A stretch of 64,000 nucleotides of DNA, taken from the NCBI GenBank assembly GCA_902826815.1, contig CADEGF010000029.1:18742-82741 (forward strand), written 5' to 3'. The DNA is from an uncultured Mycobacteriaceae bacterium. Its GTDB lineage: Bacteria > Actinomycetota > Actinomycetes > Mycobacteriales > Mycobacteriaceae. Positions 27,268 through 36,315 of the stretch are shown piece by piece. Position 1 is the first letter of the stretch, and each line of letters begins with the position of its first letter. Made by a program: the position numbers and the translations under genes. Below the pieces are notes generated by a model, which did not search any database, was not told the DNA's origin, and was given only the letters and a program-made list of their open reading frames with translations.

Positions 27268-28008
27268 ATGACAAAACTTCAAGGTCGCCGGGCTCTGGTC
27301 ACCGGCGCATCCCGCGGCATCGGTGCGGCGATCGTCCGGCGTCTGGCCGCCGACGGTGCAGCCGTTGCCTTCACATACGGCAGGTCGTCCGCAGAGGCCC
27401 AGAAGCTGGTCGCCGACGTCACCGCAGGCGGCGGAACGGCCGTCGCGATCCAGGCCGACAGTGCCGATGCCGCAGAGGTCGCGAAATCCGTCGACGACGC
27501 GGCAGCTCAGCTCGGCGGGCTGGACATCCTGGTGAACAACGCAGGCATTGCCGTCATCGGTGACGTCGAGTCGTTGTCCCTGGAAGACTTCGACCGACAG
27601 TTGGCGATCAACGTCCGCGCGGTCTTCGTCGCGAGTCAGCGCGCGATCCCGCATCTCGGTGGCGACGGCCGCATCATCAACATCGGCAGCATCAACGCCG
27701 ACCGGGTCCCCGGTCCCGGCCTGGCCACCTATGCGATGACCAAAGCCGCGGTGGCCGGTCTGACCCGAGGATTGGCCCGCGACCTCGGTCCCCGAGGCAT
27801 CACGGTCAACAATGTGCAGCCCGGGCCCACCGCGACCGACATGAATCCGGACGAAGGCGAATTCGCCGCGCTCATGAAGGACGTCATGGCGACAGGAAAG
27901 TATGGCCAGCCCAGCGATATCGCAGGCGTGGTGAGCTACCTGGCCGGACCCGACACCGGATACATCACCGGCGCGAACTGGAACGTGGACGGCGGGTTCA
28001 CCGTCTAG
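27268..28008 (+). CDS. Short-chain dehydrogenase/reductase (FabG-like)
   Basis: A classical 246-residue SDR. TGASRGIG (12-19) binds the cofactor, NNAG lies at 90-93, and the catalytic triad is Ser141, Tyr155 and Lys159 (SINADRVPGPGLATYAMTKAA). Arg near the first Gly motif suggests NADP preference. The C-terminus GYITGANWNVDGGFTV is typical of 3-oxoacyl-ACP reductase-like SDRs. Divergent from the DapB-like gene with 138 bases between starts, in which CCGGTT/AACCGG (27163-27178) forms a small inverted repeat. Confidence 0.9.
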   Translation: MTKLQGRRALVTGASRGIGAAIVRRLAADGAAVAFTYGRSSAEAQKLVADVTAGGGTAVAIQADSADAAEVAKSVDDAAAQLGGLDILVNNAGIAVIGDVESLSLEDFDRQLAINVRAVFVASQRAIPHLGGDGRIINIGSINADRVPGPGLATYAMTKAAVAGLTRGLARDLGPRGITVNNVQPGPTATDMNPDEGEFAALMKDVMATGKYGQPSDIAGVVSYLAGPDTGYITGANWNVDGGFTV

Positions 28009-28014
28009 CGGGAC

Positions 28015-28569
28015 TCACCGGCAGAGCCGGTTGCCTGCCGGTTCACACACCAGCGGGTATTTGTCGACCGGAATCGGCAACGGCCGCAGGAACGACAGCG
28101 TGAACGACGATTTCTTCATCCCGGCGGGAATGCCGCAGACCGCGTTGTTCAGCGAGGTGTGTGTACCGGTCAGCGTCGCATCGTCGAACTTGTAGGTGTC
28201 GACGGTCGGCGCGAGGCTGCCGTCCGGACACTGCAAGCCCTCTTCCTTGCGCGTGGTGAGCGCCCATTGTCCTTCGGTGAGCCTTGCGTCACCGCCCCAG
28301 TTGAGGTTGGTCAGATCGAAGCTCGCCTTGTTGTTGGTCGCGCTCACCACCTTCAGCGTGCAAGCGACGGGCAGTTCCAGCGGCTCGCGCAGATCGCCGA
28401 CGGTCGGCACACAGATGGGGTAGATCGTCCACTGCGCGGGCGGCATCCCCTCGGTGTTGAACGTGTAGATGCCCTCCATGGTCTGGTCCGCCGACGACGG
28501 GCCCGCGGTGCCGAGGGCCGCACCCACCACAACGACGGCAATACCAAGCAGACGAGCGATCGTCCCCAT
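28015..28569 (-). CDS. Secreted mycobacterial protein (paralogue of 43274-43717)
   Basis: A 184-residue exported protein: signal peptide residues 1-27 (LLGIAVVVVGAALGTAGPSSADQ), then GIYTFNTEGMPPAQWTIYPIC and GQWALTTRKEEGLQCPDGSLAP...YKFDDATLTGT. Six cysteines suggest disulfides. The order TW..-C-GQW-CPDG-TL-GT is repeated in the secreted protein at 43274-43717, so they belong to one small family with no function known to me. Convergent with the SDR gene, seven bases apart. Confidence 0.75.
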   Translation of the reverse strand: MGTIARLLGIAVVVVGAALGTAGPSSADQTMEGIYTFNTEGMPPAQWTIYPICVPTVGDLREPLELPVACTLKVVSATNNKASFDLTNLNWGGDARLTEGQWALTTRKEEGLQCPDGSLAPTVDTYKFDDATLTGTHTSLNNAVCGIPAGMKKSSFTLSFLRPLPIPVDKYPLVCEPAGNRLCR

Positions 28570-28683
28570 GTCCCCTCCTCAGGCCAACCCAAGGAGTATC
28601 ACAGGGCCGCCCACCGGCAGCAAGGATCGGTCACCGTCAGGCAAACACGGCCGTGCGGGCCTGCGTTCTTCTAGACTCCCGCC

Positions 28684-29385
28684 ATGACCAGGCCGCTGCC
28701 GATGTTCGCGCTATGTGTGGCCGTCGCGTTCGGCGTCCTGACGACCGGCTGCACCAGCGTCGTGCAGGGCGCGGCCGTCAAGCCGAGTTCCTCGGTGCCG
28801 TCGGACGGTGTTCCGCCGCTCGAGGAGTCCGCGCTGGACAGTCTGATGCTCAGCAACAGGGCACTCAACGACATCTCGGGCGTCGAACTCGAGTCGTTCT
28901 ACGACTCCGAGGAGATGAACGACAACGCCGACCTGATCTCCGATCCCGACTGCCTCGGCGCGATCTATCCCGGTGAGGACGCGGTCTACGACGGAAGTGA
29001 CTGGACCGCGATACGTGACGAGTTGCTCCTCGAGGCCAACGAAGACGATGACGGTCGCCTCGTCGAGCAGACTCTGGTTCTGTTCGACACTCCCGACGAC
29101 GCCGTCGAGTTCTTCGATATGTCCAAGGCCAAGTGGCGAGAGTGCGCCCAGGTCAAGGACATCGAAGTCGAGGACGGTGCATGGGTGCCCGACGAGGTGC
29201 AGGATGTCGACGAACGCTCCATGTCGCTCAAGGCGGAAGTCAGTGGCACGCTTGAAGGGACATGCCAACACGCCATGGGTGTCGTCTCCAACCTGATCGT
29301 CGAGGGCTTCTCATGCGACGTCGACGATCATGACGATGCCCAGAAGATCGCCTCACAGCTTCTCGAAGATGCCGCCGAGCAGTAG
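28684..29385 (+). CDS. Lipoprotein with PknH-like sensor domain
   Basis: A 233-residue lipoprotein. The lipobox LTTGC (Cys23) follows a short hydrophobic leader. The remainder matches the extracellular PknH C-terminal sensor domain: two disulfide-type cysteine pairs (DPDCLGAIYPG with WRECAQV; GTCQHAM with GFSCDVD) and the closing helix AQKIASQLLEDAAEQ. Stand-alone sensor domains of this kind are frequent in mycobacteria; ligand unknown. Its 3' end overlaps the next lipoprotein gene by 17 bases. Confidence 0.85.
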   Translation: MTRPLPMFALCVAVAFGVLTTGCTSVVQGAAVKPSSSVPSDGVPPLEESALDSLMLSNRALNDISGVELESFYDSEEMNDNADLISDPDCLGAIYPGEDAVYDGSDWTAIRDELLLEANEDDDGRLVEQTLVLFDTPDDAVEFFDMSKAKWRECAQVKDIEVEDGAWVPDEVQDVDERSMSLKAEVSGTLEGTCQHAMGVVSNLIVEGFSCDVDDHDDAQKIASQLLEDAAEQ

Positions 29386-29893
29386 GGCGGCGACGCTGTG
29401 CGCAGCGCTCGGCGCGCTCGCCCTGTTGGTGTCTTGCGCCTCAAAGGATTCCGACGGAACCCCCGCCGCGACGTCGCAGGTATCGGAGGCATCGACAGCG
29501 CCGTCCACGATCGTGTTGTCACCGACGCCTGCGGGCCCGCAGTCGAAGAACTGGTTCGATCTGAAGGTCGGTGACTGCCTGACCGAGATCCCCGCGGTCG
29601 ACACGGGTGTCGTCACGACACCGGTCGTCGACTGCGCGACGCCACATCTGGCGGAGGTGTTCCTGCTCGCGCCGCTCGCGGTCAACACCGCGATCAACCA
29701 GGTGGCGATGGAGAAGTGTGGGAAGGGATTCGTGGATTACACCGGGCAGCCGTTCGTCGGCGGTCCCTTCGCGGTGACGTACCTGATCGACTCGAATCAG
29801 GATCGGACGGCTGACAATCCGACGCCGAGTACCGCAATTTGCTTCCTGCGCAACGCCAATGGCGAGCCGCTGACGGAGTCCGAACGCTCTTAG
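29369..29893 (+). CDS. Lipoprotein with septum-formation domain
   Basis: A 174-residue lipoprotein: hydrophobic leader and lipobox LLVSC (Cys23 from ATG 29369), a Ser/Thr/Pro linker, then the septum-formation family domain, recognised by VGDCLTEIPAV, VVDCATPHLAEVFLL and the final AICFLRN. ATG 29369 is preferred to 29330 because it puts the leader at the N-terminus; it overlaps the sensor lipoprotein gene by 17 bases, so they form an operon. Role in division is only suggested by the family name. Confidence 0.8.
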   Translation: MPPSSRAATLCAALGALALLVSCASKDSDGTPAATSQVSEASTAPSTIVLSPTPAGPQSKNWFDLKVGDCLTEIPAVDTGVVTTPVVDCATPHLAEVFLLAPLAVNTAINQVAMEKCGKGFVDYTGQPFVGGPFAVTYLIDSNQDRTADNPTPSTAICFLRNANGEPLTESERS

Positions 29894-30516
29894 GCCCTGC
29901 GGTGGTGGTCGACGTAGTCGGCGATCACATCAGTCAGGGCGCGCAACTCGCGACTGACGTCGACGGGGCCAGGCACCGCCATCTTGGCGACCATCGCTCC
30001 CATCAACGTCGTCCAGATCAAGTTGCCGACCGCGTCGGCGCGGTCAGGCTCCAGCCCGTCGGCGACGTACCGGCCGAGGCGGGTGAGCGTGGTGAACAGC
30101 TCGAGCAGGTGTCTCTGGTCAGGGTCGGCACGCCCCGAACGCGTCGCGATCAGAATCTCGAGTGCGGCGATCGACGTCGGACTCAGGAACGCATCTGAGA
30201 CCGCGTTGACGACGAGTTCGGCCCTGGCGCGCCCCTCGGTCGAATCCAGTTCCGGTTCCATTCCGCGCAGCGTCTCGGCCAATTGGCCGAACCCCTTGTC
30301 CACCACGGCCATCAACAAGCCGTCCCGGTCACCGAAGTGATACTGGATCACCCCCCACGTGACGCCTGCCCGCTCGGTGATGTGCTTGGCACTCGCCGCG
30401 CCGAAACCCTCCTCGATGACGCACCGCACGGTCTCGTCGATGACCATCGCCCGCGTTCGGTCGGCACGCAGTTGCTTGCCGTTCACGGGCCTGCGCGGCG
30501 AAATGCTGGTGGCCAT
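29890..30516 (-). CDS. TetR-family regulator
   Basis: A 208-residue TetR regulator. HTH at residues 20-68: AMVIDETVRCVIEEGFGAASAKHITERAGVTWGVIQYHFGDRDGLL. The ligand domain includes LEILIATRSGRADPDQR. ATG 30516. Stop overlaps the convergent lipoprotein gene by four bases. Directly followed upstream by a second TetR gene on the same strand (20 bases apart), and the two may regulate the P450/Rieske cluster that follows. Ligand unknown. Confidence 0.88.
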   Translation of the reverse strand: MATSISPRRPVNGKQLRADRTRAMVIDETVRCVIEEGFGAASAKHITERAGVTWGVIQYHFGDRDGLLMAVVDKGFGQLAETLRGMEPELDSTEGRARAELVVNAVSDAFLSPTSIAALEILIATRSGRADPDQRHLLELFTTLTRLGRYVADGLEPDRADAVGNLIWTTLMGAMVAKMAVPGPVDVSRELRALTDVIADYVDHHRRA

Positions 30517-30536
30517 GGGTCAGATGTCGATTCTGC

Positions 30537-31088
30537 TCATGATGCGAACGCCGGAGAGATAAACCGCTTGACCATCTGATGCTCGACGTCTGCGTCCCCG
30601 ACCGGCCAGTACAACAGTGACAAGACAACGCGGACAATCCATTGCGCCGCCTCGGTGTCGTCGTCGGTCAAACCGTTGAGGTCGGCCGCGAACCGCGCCA
30701 CGATCGGCGACTCGGTGAGCCAGGCACGTTCCTCGGCACCCCGGATGGCGCTGAACATCAACTGGCCCAGTGGATCCGACCGGATCTCGTCGAGCGCGAC
30801 GCGGATTGCGGTGACGATCCGTTCAGCGCCCGCCAGACCGTCGACGGCCAGGCGCACGGCCGCCACGATCCGTGCCGCCGAGCGTTCCATGACCGCGTCG
30901 CGGATCTGGCGCTTGCCGCCCGCACACCGGTAGACCGTGGCGCGCGAGCAGTGCACCCGCGATGCCAGCGTGTCGATGTCGAATGCGTCCATACCGTCGC
31001 GCGCGATCAGGTCCGTCGCGGCGGCGTAAATCCGTTCGGCGGCCGCGGTTCGACGGTCCCCTCCGACCAGCCAGTCACTGCGAGTCAC
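30537..31088 (-). CDS. TetR-family regulator divergent from the P450 gene
   Basis: A 183-residue TetR regulator with HTH RIYAAATDLIARDGMDAFDIDTLASRVHCSRATVYRCAGGKRQIRDAV (residues 19-66). It diverges from the P450 gene with 164 bases between, where two short inverted repeats occur; control of the P450 gene is therefore likely. GTG start at 31088. Its effector may be the P450 substrate. Not recognised as a named regulator. Confidence 0.86.
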   Translation of the reverse strand: MTRSDWLVGGDRRTAAAERIYAAATDLIARDGMDAFDIDTLASRVHCSRATVYRCAGGKRQIRDAVMERSAARIVAAVRLAVDGLAGAERIVTAIRVALDEIRSDPLGQLMFSAIRGAEERAWLTESPIVARFAADLNGLTDDDTEAAQWIVRVVLSLLYWPVGDADVEHQMVKRFISPAFAS

Positions 31089-31099
31089 AGGCTCAACTT

Positions 31100-31126
31100 T
31101 CTCATGCTGAGACGAATCTGGCCAGA
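31100..31126. promoter_or_regulatory. Inverted repeats between TetR and P450 genes
   Basis: TCTCA-TGC-TGAGA (31100-31112) and the perfect palindrome TCTGGCCAGA (31117-31126) lie 12 to 38 bases upstream of the TetR start and about 130 bases upstream of the P450 start. Their position suits autoregulation by the TetR protein. Pattern only. Confidence 0.4.
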
Positions 31127-31252
31127 ATTCTCACCGTCGCCGCAGTTCGGGATGCCGATGTGAGACGGCGGACCGGATACCCGCGGACCTGCATATTTCG
31201 AGTTCACGGCACAGCGTTGACGCAGTGCGCCGGCGTGGCTCAGCCTTGACGA

Positions 31253-32470
31253 ATGCGTGTGAGCGACGGTCGGCTCGGGCTCGACTTGTTCGACGACCGG
31301 TTCGTCCAGGACCCCTACCCGTTGTACGAGCGCATGCTCGCAGACGGTCCGGTCCATCCGGTCGGAGACTCCGGCTTCTACGCGGTGTGCGGCTGGGATG
31401 CGGTCAACGACGTCGTCGCCCGGCCGCGGGACTTCTCGTCCAACCTGACGGCGACGATGACGTACCACGACGGCACGGTCGGCGCGTTTCCGATGGGCGA
31501 ACTGGGCGCGGAGATGCAGGCGCTCGCCACCGCCGACGACCCCGCACATGCGGTGCACCGAAAGTTGTTGGTGCCGCACCTGGCCGCCAAGCGCATCAAC
31601 ACGCTGGAGTCGTTCGTCGGGGTGGCCGAGAACCTGCTGTGGAACGAAGGCGTGCACGACGGGGTCATCGAGTGGATGTCGGTGATGGCCAACCGGTTGC
31701 CGATGATGGTGGTCGGTCGGTTGATCGGCGTCCCCGACGAGGACATCGATCAGCTCGGGCGGTGGGGATACGCTGCGACGAAAGTGGTAGAGGGTCTTGT
31801 CGGTCCAGACGAACTCACCGCTGCCGGCGTCGCGGTGATGCAGCTCGCCGGCTACATCATGGACCGCTTCCCTTCGGCGGCCGCCGATCCGAAGGACAAC
31901 CTTTTCAGCGAAATCGCGTTGGCCTGCGCCGCAGGAGAACTGGCTGATCTGACCGCACTGAATATGATGGCGACCCTGTTCAGCGCCGGCGGCGAATCGA
32001 CCGCATCGCTGATCGGATCCGCCGCCTACATCCTCGCAACCCGACCGGACATTCAGCGGCGGGTACGCGATCGCCCGGATCTGCTGGCCACATTCCTCGA
32101 AGAGGTGCTGCGATACGAGCCGCCGTTCCGTGGTCATTACCGGCATGTGCTCAACCACACCTCGCTCGCGGGCGTCGACATCGCTGCGGGATCGCGCCTT
32201 CTGCTGCTGTGGGGTGCGGCCAACCGGGACTCGTCGCATTTTGATAACGCCAACGACTTTCGGCTTGACCGCGCCAGCGGCAAGGCACACATCTCGTTCG
32301 GCAAGGGCGCACACTTCTGCGTCGGCGCCGCGCTCGCTCGCATGGAGGCCAGGATCGTCATCGGCCGACTACTCGAGCGCACAACATGGTTCGAAGCGCC
32401 GACGACCGGTCGCTGGCTGCCCAGCCTGCTCGTCCGACGACTCGAACACCTGGACCTCACTGTCGCCTGA
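31253..32470 (+). CDS. Cytochrome P450
   Basis: A 405-residue soluble P450. The I-helix oxygen-activation motif is FSAGGESTASL, the ExxR motif lies in FLEEVLRYEPPFRGHYR, and the haem-binding loop FGKGAHFCVGAALARME places the thiolate at Cys356. Bacterial class I type, needing ferredoxin and a reductase encoded elsewhere. ATG 31253; divergent from a TetR gene and convergent with the DapB/Rieske pair (6 bases apart), suggesting a shared catabolic or modifying pathway for a hydrophobic substrate. CYP family not assigned. Confidence 0.93.
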   Translation: MRVSDGRLGLDLFDDRFVQDPYPLYERMLADGPVHPVGDSGFYAVCGWDAVNDVVARPRDFSSNLTATMTYHDGTVGAFPMGELGAEMQALATADDPAHAVHRKLLVPHLAAKRINTLESFVGVAENLLWNEGVHDGVIEWMSVMANRLPMMVVGRLIGVPDEDIDQLGRWGYAATKVVEGLVGPDELTAAGVAVMQLAGYIMDRFPSAAADPKDNLFSEIALACAAGELADLTALNMMATLFSAGGESTASLIGSAAYILATRPDIQRRVRDRPDLLATFLEEVLRYEPPFRGHYRHVLNHTSLAGVDIAAGSRLLLLWGAANRDSSHFDNANDFRLDRASGKAHISFGKGAHFCVGAALARMEARIVIGRLLERTTWFEAPTTGRWLPSLLVRRLEHLDLTVA

Positions 32471-32476
32471 GCAGGC

Positions 32477-33565
32477 TCACAGTTTGAAGCGGCCGGCGAA
32501 CCCGCGCAGCGGCAGGTCCGCACTGGTCACGATTCCCGGTGGTGCGGCGATCACCGACCTGATCGCGGCGAGCGCGGGCATACCTGTGACCGTCATCCCG
32601 ATCGACGCAAAGTTCTCCGGGTTCGACAGGTCGACACCGTGTTTCGGGAAGATCATGTGCTTGTTGTAGATGCACGGGTCACCCTTGATCTGGGTGATGT
32701 AGCAGCCCTTGATGTCCCAGCTCGGATCGGTGTGCGGGGTCATCTGCCACTCGAGGTGCGTCTCGACCCTCGGCACCCCGTCGACCATGCCCTGGTACTT
32801 GATGTAGTTGCCACCGAGCGAGCCTTTGGGCAGCGTGTACCAGCCGAGGTCGACGTCCTTCGTGCACGCACCGAGCTCGTAGGAGAACTTCACCTCGTCG
32901 AGCTCGAGGTCGAAGCAGTCGGCCATCATCAGCACGCTGTCGGCGAACACGCGGGTGTACTTCTCCAACTTCCCCGGAATGCTCGGATCGTCAACGGGCA
33001 GACCGTAACCGACCTCGATCCAGGTGTCCCTGCTGTGGTGGCACGATACGTCGACGGATTCGATCGTCGTGACGTTCTCGATCTCTGCGACGTCGGCCGA
33101 GCAGACCACGCCGAGGATCTGGTTGAGGCCCGGGTTCATCCCCGTCCCGTAGAACGTGGCACCCCCTTTGACGCAGGCGTCGGCCAACAGCTGCGAGACG
33201 GACTTCCCGGATGGATGCGGGTGGTTGGTGTCGCGGTGCCAGCCGGTGATCCAGTCGGCGGTAGTGACGATGTCGATGCCGGCCTCGAGGACCTTCACGT
33301 ACAGATCCTCGTCGGGGAAGACGCCGTGGAACGTCAGCACATCGGGTTTGGCGGCGATGATCTCGGCGATGGTGCCTGTCGCCGTCACACCGTTGGGTGC
33401 CAGCCCGGCCAATTCACCTGCGTCCCTTCCGACCTTGTCCGGCGAGTAGCAGTGCACGCCGATCAGCTCGAGATCGGGTTGATCGGCGATGCGCTTGATC
33501 ATCTCCGAACCGACGTTGCCCGTCGCGACCTGAAATACCCGAATCGGCTTGGCGGTGCGGCTCAT
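32477..33565 (-). CDS. DapB-like NAD(P)-dependent oxidoreductase (second paralogue)
   Basis: A 362-residue relative of the protein at 26056-27129: Rossmann start RVFQVATGNVGSEMIKRIA, then LIGVHCYSPDKVGRDAGELAGL and GTGMNPGLNQILGVV. Such proteins are often found beside P450 and Rieske genes in mycobacteria. It overlaps the Rieske oxygenase stop by an ATGA, so both are made from one message and probably act on the same molecule. Reaction and substrate are not established. Confidence 0.82.
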   Translation of the reverse strand: MSRTAKPIRVFQVATGNVGSEMIKRIADQPDLELIGVHCYSPDKVGRDAGELAGLAPNGVTATGTIAEIIAAKPDVLTFHGVFPDEDLYVKVLEAGIDIVTTADWITGWHRDTNHPHPSGKSVSQLLADACVKGGATFYGTGMNPGLNQILGVVCSADVAEIENVTTIESVDVSCHHSRDTWIEVGYGLPVDDPSIPGKLEKYTRVFADSVLMMADCFDLELDEVKFSYELGACTKDVDLGWYTLPKGSLGGNYIKYQGMVDGVPRVETHLEWQMTPHTDPSWDIKGCYITQIKGDPCIYNKHMIFPKHGVDLSNPENFASIGMTVTGMPALAAIRSVIAAPPGIVTSADLPLRGFAGRFKL

Positions 33566-34590
33566 TCGGTTCGACCTCTCTGTGCATACACTTCGGCGGC
33601 GCTGCCACCGATCCCGTCGGGATAGAACTGCTTGGCCCAGTTGCGGATGGCTGTGAAGCCCTGTTGCTCGGCGCCGGCGAGCGCGGGCGGATCCGAGTAG
33701 CGCTGGTGCTGCCAGATGTGGATGTCCTGGGTGAACTGGCGGATGATCTCGTTGCCGAACTCGCGTGCCTTGGCCTCCGCCTTCGGTGAGTCGTCACCGG
33801 CACGGCGGCCGATGTAGACCATGAAGCGGACATCGGAGGTGCGATCGTCGACGGGTGTGATCGCCGAGATGGTGCGGTTGTCGACCATCCCCCAGCTCTT
33901 CGTCACCGCGATCCCCAGGCCACCGTTGATCGCCTCGACGCCGCTGCGGACATCATCGATCGTCTGGTCCTCGTCGCCTTCGAAGGTGATGGTGAAATCG
34001 ACGTACGACACCGGTTCGTCGAAATCGTGGCGGGTGAACACCGGGACGATCGGGGTCTGGTGCACGTACTTGAAATGCGCGAAGTCGACCCCGTTTTCGA
34101 GGACGTACTGCGGATGCATCTCCAAGGCTTCGCGGTAGAGCCGTTGTTGGGGGTAATAGTCGGCGGCGCTACTGCCGTCGGAGAAGCCCGCGAAGATGTC
34201 CGGCACGTCGAAGTACGGTTCGCCCCCGTCGACGTCATGCCAGATGTAGACCGACTCGTTGCGCTCGACGACAGGGAAGGTCCGGATGCGGCGACCCTTG
34301 TTCGGGCGGTCCTGATACGGGATGCACACGTTTCGGCCGTCGTGGTTCCACTGCCACCCATGGAACGGGCACTGCAGTACCTCCCCCACGACGTGTCCGC
34401 CATAACCGAGGTGGGCACCCAGGTGTTCGCAGTAGGCATCCATCACCGTCAGCTGTCCCGATTCAGCCCGCCACGCCACCAGTTCGCGGCCGAAGTACGT
34501 CATCCGGTGCACGTCGCCCACCTTGATCTCGTCTGACCAGGCGACTTGGAACCAGCCGGTTGGCGACATCGATAGCGGCGGCTTGGCCAT
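33562..34590 (-). CDS. Rieske non-haem iron oxygenase (KshA-like)
   Basis: A 342-residue oxygenase subunit of the KshA/CarAa type. The [2Fe-2S] ligands are Cys54, His56, Cys74 and His77 (YCEHLGAHLGYGG and LQCPFHGWQW). The mononuclear iron site is shown by NGVDFAHFKYVH, with His172 and His177. Needs an external reductase. The family includes 3-ketosteroid 9-alpha-hydroxylase, so a steroid or terpenoid substrate is plausible but unproven. First gene of an operon with the DapB-like enzyme. Confidence 0.9.
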   Translation of the reverse strand: MAKPPLSMSPTGWFQVAWSDEIKVGDVHRMTYFGRELVAWRAESGQLTVMDAYCEHLGAHLGYGGHVVGEVLQCPFHGWQWNHDGRNVCIPYQDRPNKGRRIRTFPVVERNESVYIWHDVDGGEPYFDVPDIFAGFSDGSSAADYYPQQRLYREALEMHPQYVLENGVDFAHFKYVHQTPIVPVFTRHDFDEPVSYVDFTITFEGDEDQTIDDVRSGVEAINGGLGIAVTKSWGMVDNRTISAITPVDDRTSDVRFMVYIGRRAGDDSPKAEAKAREFGNEIIRQFTQDIHIWQHQRYSDPPALAGAEQQGFTAIRNWAKQFYPDGIGGSAAEVYAQRGRTE

Positions 34591-34779
34591 GAGTCAAAAT
34601 CATAGAGCATTCAATGTAAATGGTGAACCCCCGCGGGTGCTCTCCGCCGAAATGGCATTCCAGCAGCAGAAGTTCGAGTGCACGCCTGCTGGCATGCAAT
34701 CTCGGGAGGACGATTGGGCGTTTCAATCGCGGTGCAACCCGGGTAGATACCGAGGGGTCGACGATTTGGGGTGATAGGG

Positions 34780-36315
34780 ATGGCGAGAGCGGCGAGGTGG
34801 TGCGCCGCCGGCTTCGTCGCCTCGTTGATCGCCGTCCTCGTTGCCTGCTCAACCGGCGAAAAAGTCGATCTCGGCGGCGACTCGTCCGGCCGCTTGATCG
34901 CCGCGATTGCCGGTGAGCCCGACCAGCTCGACCCCAACAAGACCAGCGCCTACTTCTCCTTCGAGGTCCTCGAGAACGTCTACGACACGCTCGTCGAACC
35001 CGACGCCGACCTCCAGATGCGACCCGCACTCGCCGAGTCATGGGACGTCACCCCCGATCAGCTCACCTGGACCTTCCACCTGCGCCGCGGCGTAAAATTC
35101 CACGACGGCAGCCCACTGACCGCCGACGACGTCGTCTACACCTACCGCCGCATCATCGACGAGGAGCTGACCAACGTCGACAAACTCAGCGCGGTCACCG
35201 ACGTCAAGGCGACGAACCCGTCGACGGTCGTCATCCGCCTCAAGCAGCCGTCGCCGAACCTGTTGACCAACCTGGGTGGCTTCAAGGGCATGGCGATCGT
35301 GCAACGCAAGAACGTCGAAAGCGGTGAGATCACCACCCATCCAATCGGTACGGGCCCGTTCTCGTTCGAAGGTCAGAAGAGCGGCGACTCGATCACGCTG
35401 AACGCCAACCCCGACTATTGGGCGGGCCCGCCGAAGGTGTCGGGGGTGATCTTCCGGTTCATACCCGAGAAGTCCACCGCGCTGTCGGCGCTGCAGGCAG
35501 GCGAAATCGATTGGACCGATTCGATTCCCACCCAGCGCGTCAACCAACTCAAAGACGATGACTCCGTCAACCTCGCCGTGGTGCCGAGCAACGACTACTG
35601 GTATCTCGCGCTCAACGAGGCGCGCAAACCGTGGAACGACGTCCGGGTTCGGCAGGCCATCGCCTACGCGATCGACAGGGCCGCGATCGTAGCGGCCACC
35701 AGCTACGGCACCGCCGCCAAGAACGAGCTCGCGATTCCCAAGGGCAACTTCTGGCACACCGACTACAGCAGGTATCACTACGACATCGATCAGGCCAAAC
35801 GTCTACTCGCGGAGGCCAACGCGTCGCCGCAGAACCTGGACATGCTCGTCACCACCGAGTATCCGGAGACGGTGACCGCAGCGCAGATCATCGCCGATAA
35901 CCTTGCACCTCTTGGCATCACGGTGAATATCCGCACGGTCGACTTCGCAACCTGGCTGGACGAACAGAACACCGGACACTTCGACATGCTGATGATGGGC
36001 TGGCTGGGCAACATCGACCCCGACGACTTCTACTACGCACAACACCACACCGACGGCACGAGCAACGCACAGAAGTACTCCAACCCCGAGGTCGACAAGC
36101 TGCTGGACGCCGGCCGCGTCGAGACGAACCAGGATGCGCGCGCCGATATCTATCGCAGGGCGGCGACGATCATCGCCGACGACTGCAGCTACATCTACCT
36201 GTACAACCCGTCGGTGATTCAAGCGTGGAACAAGGACATGTCCGGATATGAAGCGCGCCGCGACAAGGCCATTCGGTTCCGGACCGCGAGCATCAGCGAA
36301 GGCGGGACGCAATGA
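34780..36315 (+). CDS. Peptide/solute-binding lipoprotein of an ABC importer (DppA/OppA-like)
   Basis: A 511-residue substrate-binding lipoprotein. The leader ends in a lipobox (LVACS; Cys25 counted from ATG 34780). Family motifs include PDQLDPNKTSAYFSFEVLENVYDTLVEPD, TWTFHLRRGVKFHDGSPLTADDVVYTYRR and VRQAIAYAIDR. GTG 34771 is an alternative start adding three residues; neither has a strong ribosome site. First gene of a four-gene operon in which each start overlaps the preceding stop. Substrate may be oligopeptides, nickel or glutathione-type compounds. Confidence 0.9.
   Translation: MARAARWCAAGFVASLIAVLVACSTGEKVDLGGDSSGRLIAAIAGEPDQLDPNKTSAYFSFEVLENVYDTLVEPDADLQMRPALAESWDVTPDQLTWTFHLRRGVKFHDGSPLTADDVVYTYRRIIDEELTNVDKLSAVTDVKATNPSTVVIRLKQPSPNLLTNLGGFKGMAIVQRKNVESGEITTHPIGTGPFSFEGQKSGDSITLNANPDYWAGPPKVSGVIFRFIPEKSTALSALQAGEIDWTDSIPTQRVNQLKDDDSVNLAVVPSNDYWYLALNEARKPWNDVRVRQAIAYAIDRAAIVAATSYGTAAKNELAIPKGNFWHTDYSRYHYDIDQAKRLLAEANASPQNLDMLVTTEYPETVTAAQIIADNLAPLGITVNIRTVDFATWLDEQNTGHFDMLMMGWLGNIDPDDFYYAQHHTDGTSNAQKYSNPEVDKLLDAGRVETNQDARADIYRRAATIIADDCSYIYLYNPSVIQAWNKDMSGYEARRDKAIRFRTASISEGGTQ

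Noticed and set aside
31085-32314. A 409-codon minus-strand frame over the P450 gene
   Set aside because: Shadow frame; the P450 on the plus strand has complete motifs.
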